A program made the translations under genes and the position numbers. The notes under the pieces are model-generated. The model was given only the letters and a program-made list of their open reading frames with translations, did not search any database and was not told the origin of the DNA. This document shows positions 12,522-24,557 of a DNA stretch of 64,000 bases, one piece after another; positions within the stretch are counted from its first letter, which is position 1; every line of letters starts with the position of its first letter. The DNA is from Parasponia andersonii (Eukaryota > Streptophyta > Magnoliopsida > Rosales > Cannabaceae). The stretch spans positions 993,609-1,057,608 of the forward strand of contig JXTB01000036.1 of the NCBI GenBank assembly GCA_002914805.1. The letters run 5' to 3'.

Positions 12522-13590
12522 GTATATTATATATACACATTCGACCGACGTTTTCCAATAAATGTACAAAATTAGATCCCTTGAGCTGCGCGGTGATCCT
12601 CCTCCATTTTTTATTTTTCGGTCTTTTTCCTTTCACCAATTTCTCCGGGAAATTATGTAAAGAATTAGATCATTCAAATATTGTTTTACAGTCCGAAGGT
12701 CTCTTTTATCTAGTAGTAGTATTAACAACTTTCTTGGCATGGGTGATGGTAAATACTATGTAACAAGTTACCAGCCAATTATTAGCAATTATCACTAATT
12801 TTATAACGGAGAAATTGGGCTTGTCTTAATCTAAGGTGATGGGTTGGCTATCAATTTTGGGGGCATTGAAAAAGTCATAGCTATGTGAACACTGAATTCT
12901 GATTCTGCTGATTCAAAAAAGAAAAAGAAAAACGAAAAGAAAATATGATTCGTGGAATCTCAAATTACATGTCATTGTGTATTTGTATAACGATATGACT
13001 TTTATATAAAAAGCTTATAATATATTACTAGAAGGTGAAATACACCAAGAAAAAGAAAGAACAAAAACTTCAGGTCTTTAACTTTTTATAAACTCATGCA
13101 AAGTATAAATCCGCGAGTTTGGACGTCATGTCTAATTTAGTCAAATCATTTGCCTTTTTTTATTAGTTGATTTTCTTTAGAAGGTACAAGCGGTGTAATT
13201 TTATTAGTTGATTTTCTTTAGAATGGGTTAAATATAAAATGTAGTAAGATGATGTATAAAACATGATAAAATGTTGTATTATATAAAGAGTTTTATAAAA
13301 TATTTACTGTATTATTTATAGTAGATAATGATTTTTTACAATAGCATAATATTTGTCTATAATATAGTACAATATCGTTTAGAATGTTACAAACTTTTTT
13401 TATATTGATATAGATTAATGATTGATTTTATGTTTTTTGCTTTCCTTTCTTCTTTTGCTCTTCCTCCTCGCTATGACAAAGAAAAGTTAGAAGAAAAATT
13501 AGAATAAAAAATAAAAGAAATTTTATGGTTTTTTTTTTTTCTAATTAAGAGGTATTTATGCTTGAATTTAATTAGATTTATTACCTCGTT
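11170..13590. other. AT-rich intergenic spacer
   Basis: Very AT-rich sequence with homopolymer runs and no gene-like reading frame. It contains an AT microsatellite (12470-12515) and a 25-bp direct repeat with unit tttattagttgattttcttt near 13158 and 13200. Confidence 0.6.
12470..12515. repeat. (TA)n microsatellite
   Basis: Uninterrupted run of about 22 TA units in the spacer. Confidence 0.9.
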
Positions 13591-13599
13591 AATTTTCTT

Positions 13600-15621
13600 T
13601 TTCTTGATGTTTCTATTGACACTGATTCTGACCTAAAATGGAAAAAGAGTTATATTATTAATTATATAATGGATTATATGCTATATTTTATTAATTTAAG
13701 TATAAATTAGTAGTATTTTTTTACCTTTAATTTCTTTTTGGATCGAGTGTTATCGGGTCCAATGGTATGGTCGATATTGTTTTTGTTTCTGGGATAGCTG
13801 GCAGTGCTAGAAGTGATAATGTTGTTGTCTCATCATCATCATCAAATATTTTTGACACGATTGTGTCAATTAGAATTCCTCTTGTTCTGAAATAAAAATA
13901 TTTTTATTTGTCCACATAATTATTCGATCATTAGTGGCAATGTTGCTCGATCAGTGTAACCTTCTTATATTGTTAATATTGTACTTGGCTTTTTGATTAG
14001 GAGTTGAGCTGCTTTTCCAATATTGTTATATTTGTAAATCCTATTTCGTCTCAGATTTTGGTATTTAATTTATACCTATTGAAATTTCAAAATGAGAAAA
14101 GAATTTAGTATTTAAAAAGACATAAATATTTTAATGAATGATTGGTGATAGTAAATATTAATTTTTTTTATGAATGAATTAATTAAGAGAATATTATTAT
14201 AGATTAGTTGATTGTATTTTATACTATGGAACGAGAGTTGATGTGAGATGGCCATGTATGTCGCACCACCATCCGTTTCCTGTTTCGTGGACTTATCTGA
14301 AACATTGATGGCAACAATTGTAATACCAAACTTGTTGTGTTTCGAATTTAAATATTGTTGCTTTTGCTTTAAATTTGTTCTCTGAAAGTAAGAGAAATTT
14401 GATATCAATATAAGTTATAGTATTGAATAATATTTTTATTGATTTTAATATAGTTTTACTTACTAGTTGAGTTAAGGGATCTAACTCATTTAATTCTACA
14501 ATTGTTTTTTTTGTTTTGTAATTTCTGTTGTTCTGGCGGTGGTGTTTCTTTTGAAATAGGAGCTGGGAGGAATTCAATATGTTGTGTTGTGTATTCGAAT
14601 CTAAATTGTAGATTTATGAAAAACAAAAAAATAATAACATTTAATAAAGATAAATAAAATATCTTTTTTTATTTTATAATTTAACAAAGTGTAAAGAGTT
14701 GTTATTACCTTGTTTTTAATACGATAGTCTTTGATATATCTATATTCATATAATATATTGGTGCTTTTATACTTGCATCATATATATTCCCTGTTTAACA
14801 TAGTTATTTATATTAGTTTATATGTGGATAGAGTATATTTCTATTTTTATTTACGGATATAAAGTATGTTATTAGTTACCTAGATATTATTTTATCGTGA
14901 TGAATGTAAAAATAATTATAATTGTTCGTCTACAGATTGTACAATATCTATATTAATTTTTTTTGCTATTTCTTTCTATAAAATAATTTGTAGTCTTTCA
15001 CTCCTGTAATTAAAATAAAATGATATTAAAGTATGATTAAAGTTAAGCATAAATTTTTTTGGTTTATAATATATGAATTTAAGTAATAATTGAATTAATT
15101 ACCTGATATTTTGTACCACTAATGTCTGTCTTGGTGTCAATTTTTCTTTGATATTTGTTTGCTCTAAATCTTGTATTTCTATTAACATTCCTATGATATC
15201 TGATATAAAAGAGAGAAAAATTAATATAAGAGAAGTTAAATGTTTTTTTGGTAAATATTAATAGGAGAAAAATAGTATAATTAATGTACTTGATAAGATA
15301 TCATGAATATCTGTTTTTGAGGGTAGTTGATCAAAATTAGTGAAATAAAACTTGTGCATCAGAATATTTACTGTTGAACTTGTTGTTGGAGCGAATAATG
15401 TTACTCTGACAAATTGTAACATTGCGGCATGTGGAACAATCTTGTATTTTGATTTATTTAGTATTACATTAAAATTGATGATTCTGTATACTTCTCTTTC
15501 AGTTATTTGTTACAAGACGTGATCTGCATCTTGAGCCTTATTCGTTCCATGAATTGTTTCATGCAGTATTTTATTAAAATGTAGGTTAGTGTTATATAAG
15601 ATTTTATAAGATTAATTATTG

Positions 15622-15659
<38 letters not shown>

Positions 15660-15841
15660 TTATTAGGAAGTATGATATAAGGTAATTTTTATTTTTTTGT
15701 TACCTCGTGATCAACCAGAACACAATTAAGACTGATTAAACGTTCGGTTGTGTAGTCATTATTTTGTCAAAGTCTGTTGATGCGGGCTTCAATTGCTCTA
15801 TAAATTTCGTTCGGTTTAAGACTTCGTATTGGTATTGCCAT
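13600..15841 (-). pseudogene. Decayed Helitron RPA-like gene (OB-fold, RPA70-type)
   Basis: Starts at ATG 15841-15839 on the minus strand. The N-terminus reads like RPA-type plant Helitron proteins (KPNEIYRAIEARINRL, then LNCVLVDHE) up to a splice-like junction at about 15705. A second block (EREVYRIINFNVI, then KYKIVPHAAMLQFVRV) resembles the DUF223/RPA OB-fold. An in-frame TGA replaces an expected Trp soon after the start, and further stops follow. The region 14.9 to 13.6 kb continues weakly similar material with an acidic tail, and its 3' limit is approximate. RPA-like genes lie next to RepHel in plant Helitrons, and this one begins 173 bp downstream of the RepHel stop. Confidence 0.65.
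15624..15655. repeat. (AT)n microsatellite
   Basis: Simple AT run inside an intron-like part of the RPA-like pseudogene. Confidence 0.9.
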
Positions 15842-16014
15842 TTCTTTTTTGTTTTTTCAACTGCAAAGTACAAAAATTTAATGAAATGAAAATTATATTA
15901 AGAATGTTTAAATATTTTATATACACCAAGTAAATAGATATATAAATAAATTAATATAAAATTGATATTTTAATGATTTTTAATTAATAATATAATTTGG
16001 AACCTTACATAATA

Positions 16015-19000
16015 TTGTGTAAAACTTCTTTATAAACCATATTTTTCACATAAGTGGGATATTTATTGATTGATTCGTTTATTAATATATATAATTCTTT
16101 AGGATTTGTTACTCGTGATAAAGCTACATATAGTTGACCATGTGCAAATATTTCATTTTCTAAAAAAATACATACTTTATTTAATAATTGTCCTTCTCTT
16201 TTATTTATTGTTATTGCATAACTAGTTTTTATAGGAAATTATTGCCTTTTTAGGGTCAATAGCCATTTTAATTCATTTATAGTCATTTTTAATCTTGGAA
16301 TATATATATTTTAATTTTTATTATTTAAATTTATGATTTGGCCTTCTATAATTCTATTTTTTTAGTTGTATAATTATAAGTCTTATTCTGTTACATAATC
16401 ATATTAATTGATTTAGATTTCGTAATAACATTATTGGGGTTCCAGCTTTAAGAATTAGTTTATGTGGTGGTATACCATTAAAATTTAAAGTATGCAAAAA
16501 TTCTTAGGGATATAATAGATTAAATCCGTCAATGTTTTCAATTGAAGCTATTATTATATTGTAGCTATAATAAATCTTTGATTTGATCAGTATTAAAGAT
16601 AATAAATATTTCATCTACTATTTTATTTTTTAGTGTTATTATTGCTCTGTATCGTCTATAGTCAATACTATGATATTTTTTTTTTCAAAATCTTCAGATA
16701 CTAATTTCGAAATTTTTTGAATTGGATTTGATTCATATTGTATTATATATTTTTCAGGTATTTTAATCCATATTATATCTTTGTTTTCTAGATCCTTTAT
16801 TCCTTCTGCAATACCTTCCAATATTAAATATCTATTATGAGAATTCTAAAATTTCTTTTTTTTTTCTTGTTCAGTGGTATTTGAATTTTTTAATTGCATA
16901 TTTTCTGTTAATGATAAGAACTCAAAATATGGCCATAAGTAAAAGTTATTTATACTTGCATTTATTATGTCTATTTTTTATTTCGTTAGGTATAACAGGT
17001 AAAATTTGTCAGAAATCACCGCCTAATATAATTGTCATTCCACCAAAGGGTTGATCAAAATTATTAGTTAAATCTTGTAGTGTTTTGTCTAGAGCTTCGA
17101 AACAATGTTTATTATTCATTGGTGCTTAATCCCATAATATTAACGATGTTTTTTCAATTAATTTTGCTAATTGGGTTCTTTTTTTAATGTAGCGGGTGGA
17201 AAATTTGTCAGTTGATAATGGTATTCAGAATCTTGAATGTGTAGTTCTGTCTTTGGGTAATAATAATAAGGCTATTCCTGATGATACAACTGCTAAAATA
17301 ATTCCATTATTTGATCTAATTTTTGTGATAATAGTGTTCCATAAATAAGTTTTTTCAATGCCTCCATGTATATAAATAAAAAATAATTTTTTTATTATTC
17401 AATGAGTCTATAATTTCTTTATAAATATAGCATTGTTCATTATTCAATTTTTTTTTCTAAAATATTATTTTGCTCTTTTAATTTATTAATGTCGTAGTCT
17501 AATTCTTCTTGCAAAACTTTACTATTTAAATCATCAATTAATGGTAAATTAAAATTGGTTAAAGTTGAAGAATTTAAATTTAATTGTTTTTCTAATTCAT
17601 TTAATACATAATTGTAATAATTTGTTTTCTAGAATTTTGAAGTAATGTTGTAGTATTATTTACATTACAAAATAATAAGATTATGACAAATAGAAATAAT
17701 AAGATTATGACAAATAGTTGTCGTAATTGATATGATGTTGACTAAAATGAGGCTTCTAATATGGATTCATTCCATTCTCTATCATCTCCTAATAAACCTA
17801 ATGCATTGCATGCTACTTGATTTGTTGAGTATGTTATACCATTAATTGTTTGTATTGATTCAAAACTTGTTACACCTTTTTGATGATTTAATAATAGTTT
17901 TAGATAATATAGTTCTCCTGAACGTGGGTGGATATAAAAAGTTCTACCAATTGAGTATCCTGATTTTCTACGTATCCAAATTTTATCTTTGTTATTCCAA
18001 ACCCATTTATTAGGGAATTCTATATATGAAAGTTGTCTAGCTTCTGTACTGAGTTTATTGATTTCTATCTACTCTGCTAAAGTAGTTTTTTGAATTCTTG
18101 GTTGTCTAATTATATTATCAAGACGTTGATTGGAGTGGAATGTTATATTTTGCATATGTGATAAATGAACTATTAATCTTTGTACTGCTGGATTTCTATG
18201 ATGTATAAAATATTTATATAATCTCTACGTAACTTCATATAGTACTATATAATGACAATTAATATAGTTTTTTTTTATCGCATCAGCTTCTTTATAAATA
18301 GTTTGGTCAGGCTGTTCTACATAGTAAAATATATATTAAAAGAAAGGGGGAGAATGTTAGTTTTAATTAGAATTAAAAAACATTATTATTATTATTATTA
18401 TTTCTATATTTTGTTTTGCAAAATAAAATAATATAGTCTAACCTGCGATGATTGTTCCAAAGATTTTATCTGTTTTAATAGTCGATAAAATTTGATTTAG
18501 TTTCATTTTAAAAATTCTTAAATTTATATTTGGTCTATCTTCAGGTTTTGGACTATGGAATTTATTTAAGGTGCGTGTAATTTTTGGTCATTTTGGATTA
18601 CATGTAAATATAATAAATAAATCAGGATTTCTATATTATCTATATATTGTCATTGCATCTTGATAGTTTTGAATCATATATTTAGGACTTCCAATGTGGC
18701 TAGATGGGAGAATGATTCTTTTACTGATTACTCTAGAATTTGTGTCTCTTCTTGTAACAATGTTTTGGACGCCTTGGTAAATTTCAGATCTTAAATTATT
18801 TTGTTTTTTTAATATAATTAAGTCTATATTCTAAGCATATGTATTAACTACATATTGTTGAAAATGTCTCCCACTTTTAAATAAAATATTATTTACATGT
18901 TCACATTGTTGTAATTGGTAGCAATCAAATACTCTCATTGGTATTCTAATTGTTGATAGTTGTTTTGTTAATCTATTTATTATCTAGTTTAAATCAATTT

Positions 19001-20157
19001 TGTAACCATATTCTCTGTATAAAAACAAGAGTAGATATTGTATAGCCATATAAGATGAATATAGTTTTATAATTTTTTTTGTAAATTATTTGTTTTATCT
19101 TGGATTATAATATCTCTTCTATCTTTATATTCAACAATATCTCCAATAATTAAACTTCCTATATTATTTAAAGTAGGTAATTCATATTGATTATTATCTG
19201 TAGGTTGTCTTCCTATTAATCTTAATTTTATTAATGGAATTTTATCTTTATTGTATGTGTCTCTAATCATGCGAAATTTTTTTACTAATTTGTTATTTTT
19301 ATTGAGTATTTTTATTAAATTTTCAATAATTAATCTTGTTAGTTCTTTTAATGTATTGTCAAATGAAAATATTGCTATTTGATTTTCAATCTCGTTATTT
19401 GTATCATATATATATATATATAGTTAGGAAAATTTTGGAGGGCTATTATTTGTAGGTGATAAAGATCGCATAAGATGATATAATTTATCACTAATTTTAA
19501 AATATATGGGCCATCAGAATTTTTTGTTCTATGTTCAATATTTACTCCGAATAATATAAATGCAAACATAGAATTAAAGATTCGAATATTTTTTTTTGAT
19601 AATGTGTGCTTAAAGATCCTCTATAGTAATCAAGTAGTTGATCAAATACAGGAGAAGGTTTTTTTGGTAAGAGGAGTTTAATTTTTCCGTCTTTACAACA
19701 TAAGTTATATTTTGGTCAATGAATCTTTTTTGTAGATTCATCAAATCAAAAAGATACGCCACAATGCTCATAAATATAGGAACAATCTCCAAGATCACAA
19801 TATCTATTGATATTGCCTGCAATCCAATATCAAGTAGGAATGTAGAGTAAGTAAATATATAAAAGATTAAATTTATGATGATTAGAATGTTTTTTTTTTG
19901 ATAGAGAGTAAAAAAATTACTCTGTGTACTAATATCAGTTGATATTAATGACTCAGCCGAGTTAGAGAATTTTCTCTAAGAGTTTGTGACACTTGATATT
20001 GAGATAATTCTGATCGACGAATATTTTCTAAAACAATATCAGAGTTCTCGTACTGATGATCTATCGTATTATCATAATTAGGTAGTGTGCTTTCACTTAG
20101 AAGACAGTGACAGCGATATTTACGTTGACACCTTGGTGGTGCAAAAGTTTTTGACAT
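16015..20157 (-). pseudogene. Broken Helitron RepHel gene (Rep + Pif1-like helicase)
   Basis: Start ATG at 20157-20155 (MSKTFAPPRCQRKYRC); natural end at TAA 16017-16015. The Helitron N-terminal domain is visible across several frames: YNLCCKDGK, LPKKPSPVFDQLLDY, FAFILFGVNIEHR, YELPTLNNIGSLI, MIQNYQDAMTIYR and FIIFTCNPK. After a splice-like junction comes the post-Rep segment EQPDQTIYKEADAIK, NPAVQRLIVHLSHMQN and ACNALGLLGDDREWNESI. The helicase follows, with a damaged Walker A (HGGIEKTYLW), FGGMTIILGGDF and the C-terminal HGQLYVALSRVTNPKELYIL. Many stops and frameshifts are present. The HUH motif and catalytic tyrosine region of Rep are not visible where they should be (about 18305-18450). 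The element cannot be autonomous. Confidence 0.85.
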
Positions 20158-20209
20158 TATCTTATTATTTATTTGATTGAAAAAATGGGAAAAAATATGT
20201 TGTATCAAT

Positions 20210-21298
20210 AATTATTAATTTAAGATTTTTGAAATAATGCAATAATATTATTTAGACATAGAAATAATTAGTTTTTTTCCTTCTAATTTTGATGCTAGCC
20301 TCCTCTTTTTTATCTTTCTTTAATCTTAATTATATGTTATATAATATCTATTATTTTAAGCGAATATATTTTTATACTATTAGATAATATGACATAAATA
20401 CAGTTCGTGAAATAATAAAACAACAATAATCAAGTCCATGAAACAAAATTTTGATTCTATACAAAATTATAAGCTTTCAATCTAAGTAAATAAAATACGA
20501 AATCATACATATGGTAAATGAAAATAGATAATAAGAATCAAATTTCTTTAATAACTTTATAACAATATTATAATTTTCAATAATATCTAACTACAATATA
20601 TTTTTCTTCTCTTTATAGCAAAGTCATCATCGTTATCACTTAAAAGAGCTAAATACTTTGTGATCAATCAGATATAAATAATTTTTTTATATCTATTATA
20701 ATATATATATATAAAATAAATATAGATAAATAATATTGAAACCAACATATAAGTATATATAATATTTGGCTAAGACATATAATAATATCATCAATATATG
20801 GCAAATTTATAAGATAATTTATTTCAAGTATCTATCTAGCCACCTAAGAAATATTTTTTTTTCCCTTTGTTTGTATGGACAATATTTTTGGCAATTAAAT
20901 AAAGACTTGAAGTATTATCAATATAAGGCTAAATTTGCCATATACATTATATCAATTAAGTTAAAAAGGTAAAGAACAAACATCATGGGAGTATGACTCA
21001 AAAGTGCCCAAAAGCTACCAAGTGGATAAAAAGCAAGGAAGAGAAAGGATTAATGAGGAATAGAGAGAAAGAAGGCAAAATTGTCAAAGAAATAGAAATA
21101 TCTTTAGCATAATAGTTGAAAACCTAAATAAATAGCCTAAAACCTAAGCCAAAATAAGTAATAGATGACTATTCTCATAAGAGGAAGACCAGTTAAAGTT
21201 AAAAGACCAAATACTAATATTCAGCCAAAAATTAAAAAAATAATTTTACGGTAAAAAATTATAATCTTAGACACAGAAGACATAATTGCCTTAATCAC
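20210..21298. other. AT-rich spacer upstream of the Helitron coding region
   Basis: AT-rich sequence without a recognised gene. It may belong to the Helitron 5' region. Confidence 0.5.
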
Positions 21299-21675
21299 AG
21301 ATCTGAAGAAAAAGAAAGAAAGGGCGTAGAAGAACAAAGAATAGTGAAAGAGAAAGAGAAAGATTGAGAAGATAGAATTGAGAGAGACAATAATGGTAGA
21401 ATACCCAATAGAACAACTAAGGACTAAAATCCAGTCGAATTCTCAAAAAATTCCACCTAAACTCATCAACTATAACACTCATCTAAGCCCATTGTCATCA
21501 AATGAACAATCCTAAAATGACCAAAAGAACTCAGTCCCCAAAACAACACTTGGGTCACACTGGAAGAACAAAAATATAAAACCACAATAAGATAAAAGAT
21601 GGAAAAAAGAGAGACAAAATTTCTAAGAAGCCTAGTTACTATTGCAAGCATAATAAATCCAGGATAATTTAGTTG
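21299..21675 (+). repeat. Direct repeat D1, about 375 bp, copy 1
   Basis: Begins agatctgaagaaaaagaaag and ends near ggataatttag. It matches 24185-24557 in the same orientation at roughly 75-80% by eye, including the shared core aaaaaattccacctaaac. No TG...CA ends are present. Confidence 0.8.
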
Positions 21676-22029
21676 CGTTGATCACCATCTATGAACATTC
21701 CTAGTCTAGAAAAAATAAGGAAAAGATTCTTAACCTAAAATTATTTCTTACAACATTCAGAGACTAAAATTACAAAGCTCTACTTCAAGAAGGGATCAAT
21801 AATGAAAGCCATTATTCATGACAATTTCCGGGCAGCATATATAGTGCTTAACATGATAAAGAAATAAATAGTGATCATCGTCAAATACATGAGAAATTTT
21901 AAAACAAAATTGAAAAAAGAATTCAAGGAGAGAAGAAAAAGAAAAAAAACAAAAACAAAAAGATAGAAATAAAATAAGAGCAAAAGATGATAACAAAAGT
22001 AGTTGAGGTGGAGTTAATAAGAAAAAAAA

Positions 22030-22320
22030 TAAAATCAACTCACGCAGAAAGTGGAAATAAAAAGGATGAAGTAAAATAATTTCATAACAGAACGAAAGAA
22101 ACAGATATATTAAATAAAAAGATATTGAGAGAAACACAATAATATTTTATAGCATCCAATCCTAAGAGGAAGAAAGAAAGAAATGGAATCAGTTTAGAGA
22201 CAAAATGGAAATACAAAGAAGCAAATAAAACAACTTTATAACAGAACAAAAGAAAGAGACATACTAAATAAAGGAATATTAAAAGAGAGAAAATAACATT
22301 TTGCAACATCCAATGCAAAA
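22030..22320. repeat. Two-copy tandem duplication, unit about 145 bp
   Basis: Segments 22030-22165 and 22175-22320 share, in order, a tggaaata block, a taacagaac(g/a)aaagaaa block, an (a/t)actaaataaa block and a catccaat block. Identity is moderate (about 75%), so the duplication is old. Confidence 0.65.
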
Positions 22321-23034
22321 AGAGCGAAATAAAGAACTCACCAAAGAAAACTCAAATTAAACATAGTATAGTAATTGACAATACAATAATAAATAGCTAA
22401 ATGTAAATATAACAGAATTTAATAAAGCATTACAGCAACACATAATATCTAATGCTGCAATGAAAAACATAAATATAACAATCACATACCAGCAACACAC
22501 AAATTAAGCATTAATTAGTGACAGAACAATGGACAAAAATTAACAAAAATAAGCAAAAATAAACAATGACATATAACAAAGCATAATAAATACTGATAAT
22601 ACCTGAAATACTTGTAGAGAAAGCCTTTAAAACCTATTTTCAGATAAGTATAGCTCATACACATAGTAAAGTAGAGTGTAGAAGAGCAATATATATGGCT
22701 AGTAGAGGGAATATTGAGTTTATAGTATCATAGATAAGAGGAAAGACAGAGAGAAGCAAAGTTTCAAGTGTATGGTAAAAACTAAGTAACAAAGAGAAAT
22801 ATATAGAAAGTACTAAACGAACACTTAATTAAACAAATAACAGTATTTTAGAAAAACACATGTAATAGTAGAAATATATTGAGAAAAAGAAAGAAAAAAA
22901 ATAAAAATTTTGTTAAGTATGACAGGCTGACGTCAGTAGACAACAGAAATAGGATATTATCTCTCCGTAATTTCACTACATTTCCAAAAATATAATAAAA
23001 CAAAAAATTTCCTCATTTCTATACTATTATCAAT

Positions 23035-23510
23035 TTTTCTTTTTACTATTTATCTTTGTTTTTCTCCCTTTTTTCCCTATTTTTTCCCTAATTGAAATAA
23101 CTTAAAAAAAAACAAGAGTATTAATTCACTTTACAGTAAAAAAATCTGAAATCTTAAATGTAAAGGGACAGATTATTAGAGATTGAAACGAAGATCATCA
23201 TTAAGATGGAAAAAATCCAAGACAGATAAGAAAATATCAAGACAAAGTAAAAAATGAAGACACTTATGAGAATATTCTAGTTTTTCTTTTTGCTATTTGT
23301 CATTGTTTTTTCCTTAATCGGAATAACATAAAAAACAGAAAGTATATTAATGAAGTTTATAGTACAGAAATCTGAAATTGTAAATACAGAGAGACAGGTC
23401 ATCACAGATTGAAACAGAGATCGTCATTAAGATGGAAAAAATGCAACACAGATAAGAAAATATCAAACAAAAGTAGAAACATGGAGAAACTTCTGATAAT
23501 AATCTAGAAA
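23035..23510. repeat. Two-copy tandem duplication, unit about 235-240 bp
   Basis: Both copies contain tttttctttttnctattt, an attgaaac(g/a) block and the shared core attaagatggaaaaaatnca, at about 23205 and 23430. The order of shared blocks is the same in both. Confidence 0.75.
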
Positions 23511-24184
23511 ACTAAATACATGGATACAAAATACCTACCAACCATTATATACATAGATATATACGTATATACCTGAATATATTTTTTTACACTTTATAAT
23601 AGAGAATGAAACAATAAAAATACTACCGTATTTAAAAAATAAACACTTAAATAACCAACAACATAATAAAATGCATATACATAAAAGACTTTAGCGAAAT
23701 AAATTCAAAAATAAAATCTATATATACGGATCCAATCCTAGAACAAACTGAAAAGAAAAATACAATAGACTAATTCTAAAAACTATCACGATCAAGTAAT
23801 TCAAAGGCAAAATAGATAAAAAAAAACAAGAGCGATTATTACACATATGAACACATACAAAGATCTCATGAACAACAATTAGAGGAAAAAAAAAAGAGAA
23901 TAAGACCAAGAGATGTCAAAACAATAATAAGTTAAAGGGAAAAAAATACCCGATTAAGAGGGAATAATAGGGTCGAACCCAGATCCCTGCAACCAAGTCG
24001 AAATGAACGAATAGAAGACCGGAAAATAAAAAGTCAAAAGGAAGAAAAAGGGGAAAAACGCAGATGATAGAACACAAAAAGAAGCCATCAGAAGGGTGAA
24101 AAAAACTAAAAATTTTTCATAAAGCATAAATAAAAAGAGTCATAACCTAAGAGACCATGAACCATATTAAAAATGCAAATAAAA

Positions 24185-24557
24185 GATCTGAAGAAAAAGA
24201 AAGAGGGATCAGAGAAGAACGAAGAGTATAGAGAGAGAGAGAGAAAGATCAAGAAGATAGAATTGGAAGAGGATAATGATAGAATATTCAGCAGAATAAT
24301 CAAGGACCAAGAACCAACAAAAATCCCAAAAAATTCCACCTAAACCCATCGGCCATAACATGCACCCAAGGCCATTTTTGACAAATCAGTAATCTAAAAA
24401 TGACCAAAATAACCCCATCTCCAAAACAAATCCCAGGTCATACTGAAAGGATAAAAACGTAAAATCACAATAACGTAAAAAGCGAAAAAAAAAATAACAA
24501 AATGTCCAAAAAAACTCGGTTACTGTACTAAGCACAGTAAATCCGGGACAACTTAGG
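24185..24557 (+). repeat. Direct repeat D1, about 375 bp, copy 2, with terminal hairpin
   Basis: Second copy of the repeat at 21299-21675. Near its right end it holds a 7-bp inverted repeat (ttactgt, 7-nt loop, acagtaa) followed by atccgggacaacttag, where similarity to copy 1 stops. The hairpin is degraded in copy 1. A hairpin so close to an end suggests a transposon terminus, but it does not match Helitron CTRR. Confidence 0.7.

Larger units (their letters stand above)
13600..20200 (-). mobile_element. Degenerate Helitron (RepHel + RPA), minus strand
   Basis: Two pseudogenes in the order RepHel then RPA on the minus strand match the known layout of autonomous plant Helitrons. The termini (5' TC, 3' hairpin plus CTRR) could not be fixed, so the limits given are those of the coding remains. 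The 5' end may extend into the duplicated sequence up to 24.6 kb. Confidence 0.75.
21676..24184. other. Purine-rich block with nested duplications
   Basis: About 2.5 kb of purine-rich plus strand lying between the D1 repeats. No protein family is recognised. The long minus-strand frames here are Phe/Leu/Ser-rich because of base composition, not because they encode membrane proteins. Two local duplications are listed separately. Confidence 0.55.

Noticed and set aside
13027..13046. CTAG preceded on the minus strand by a small GGTG/CACC hairpin as the Helitron 3' end
   Set aside because: The stem is only 4 bp and no 5' partner or relative was identified, so it could be chance.
21299..24557. 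The 375-bp direct repeats as LTRs of a small retrotransposon
   Set aside because: The ends do not begin TG or end CA, no PBS or polypurine tract was seen inside, and similarity stops at cttag.
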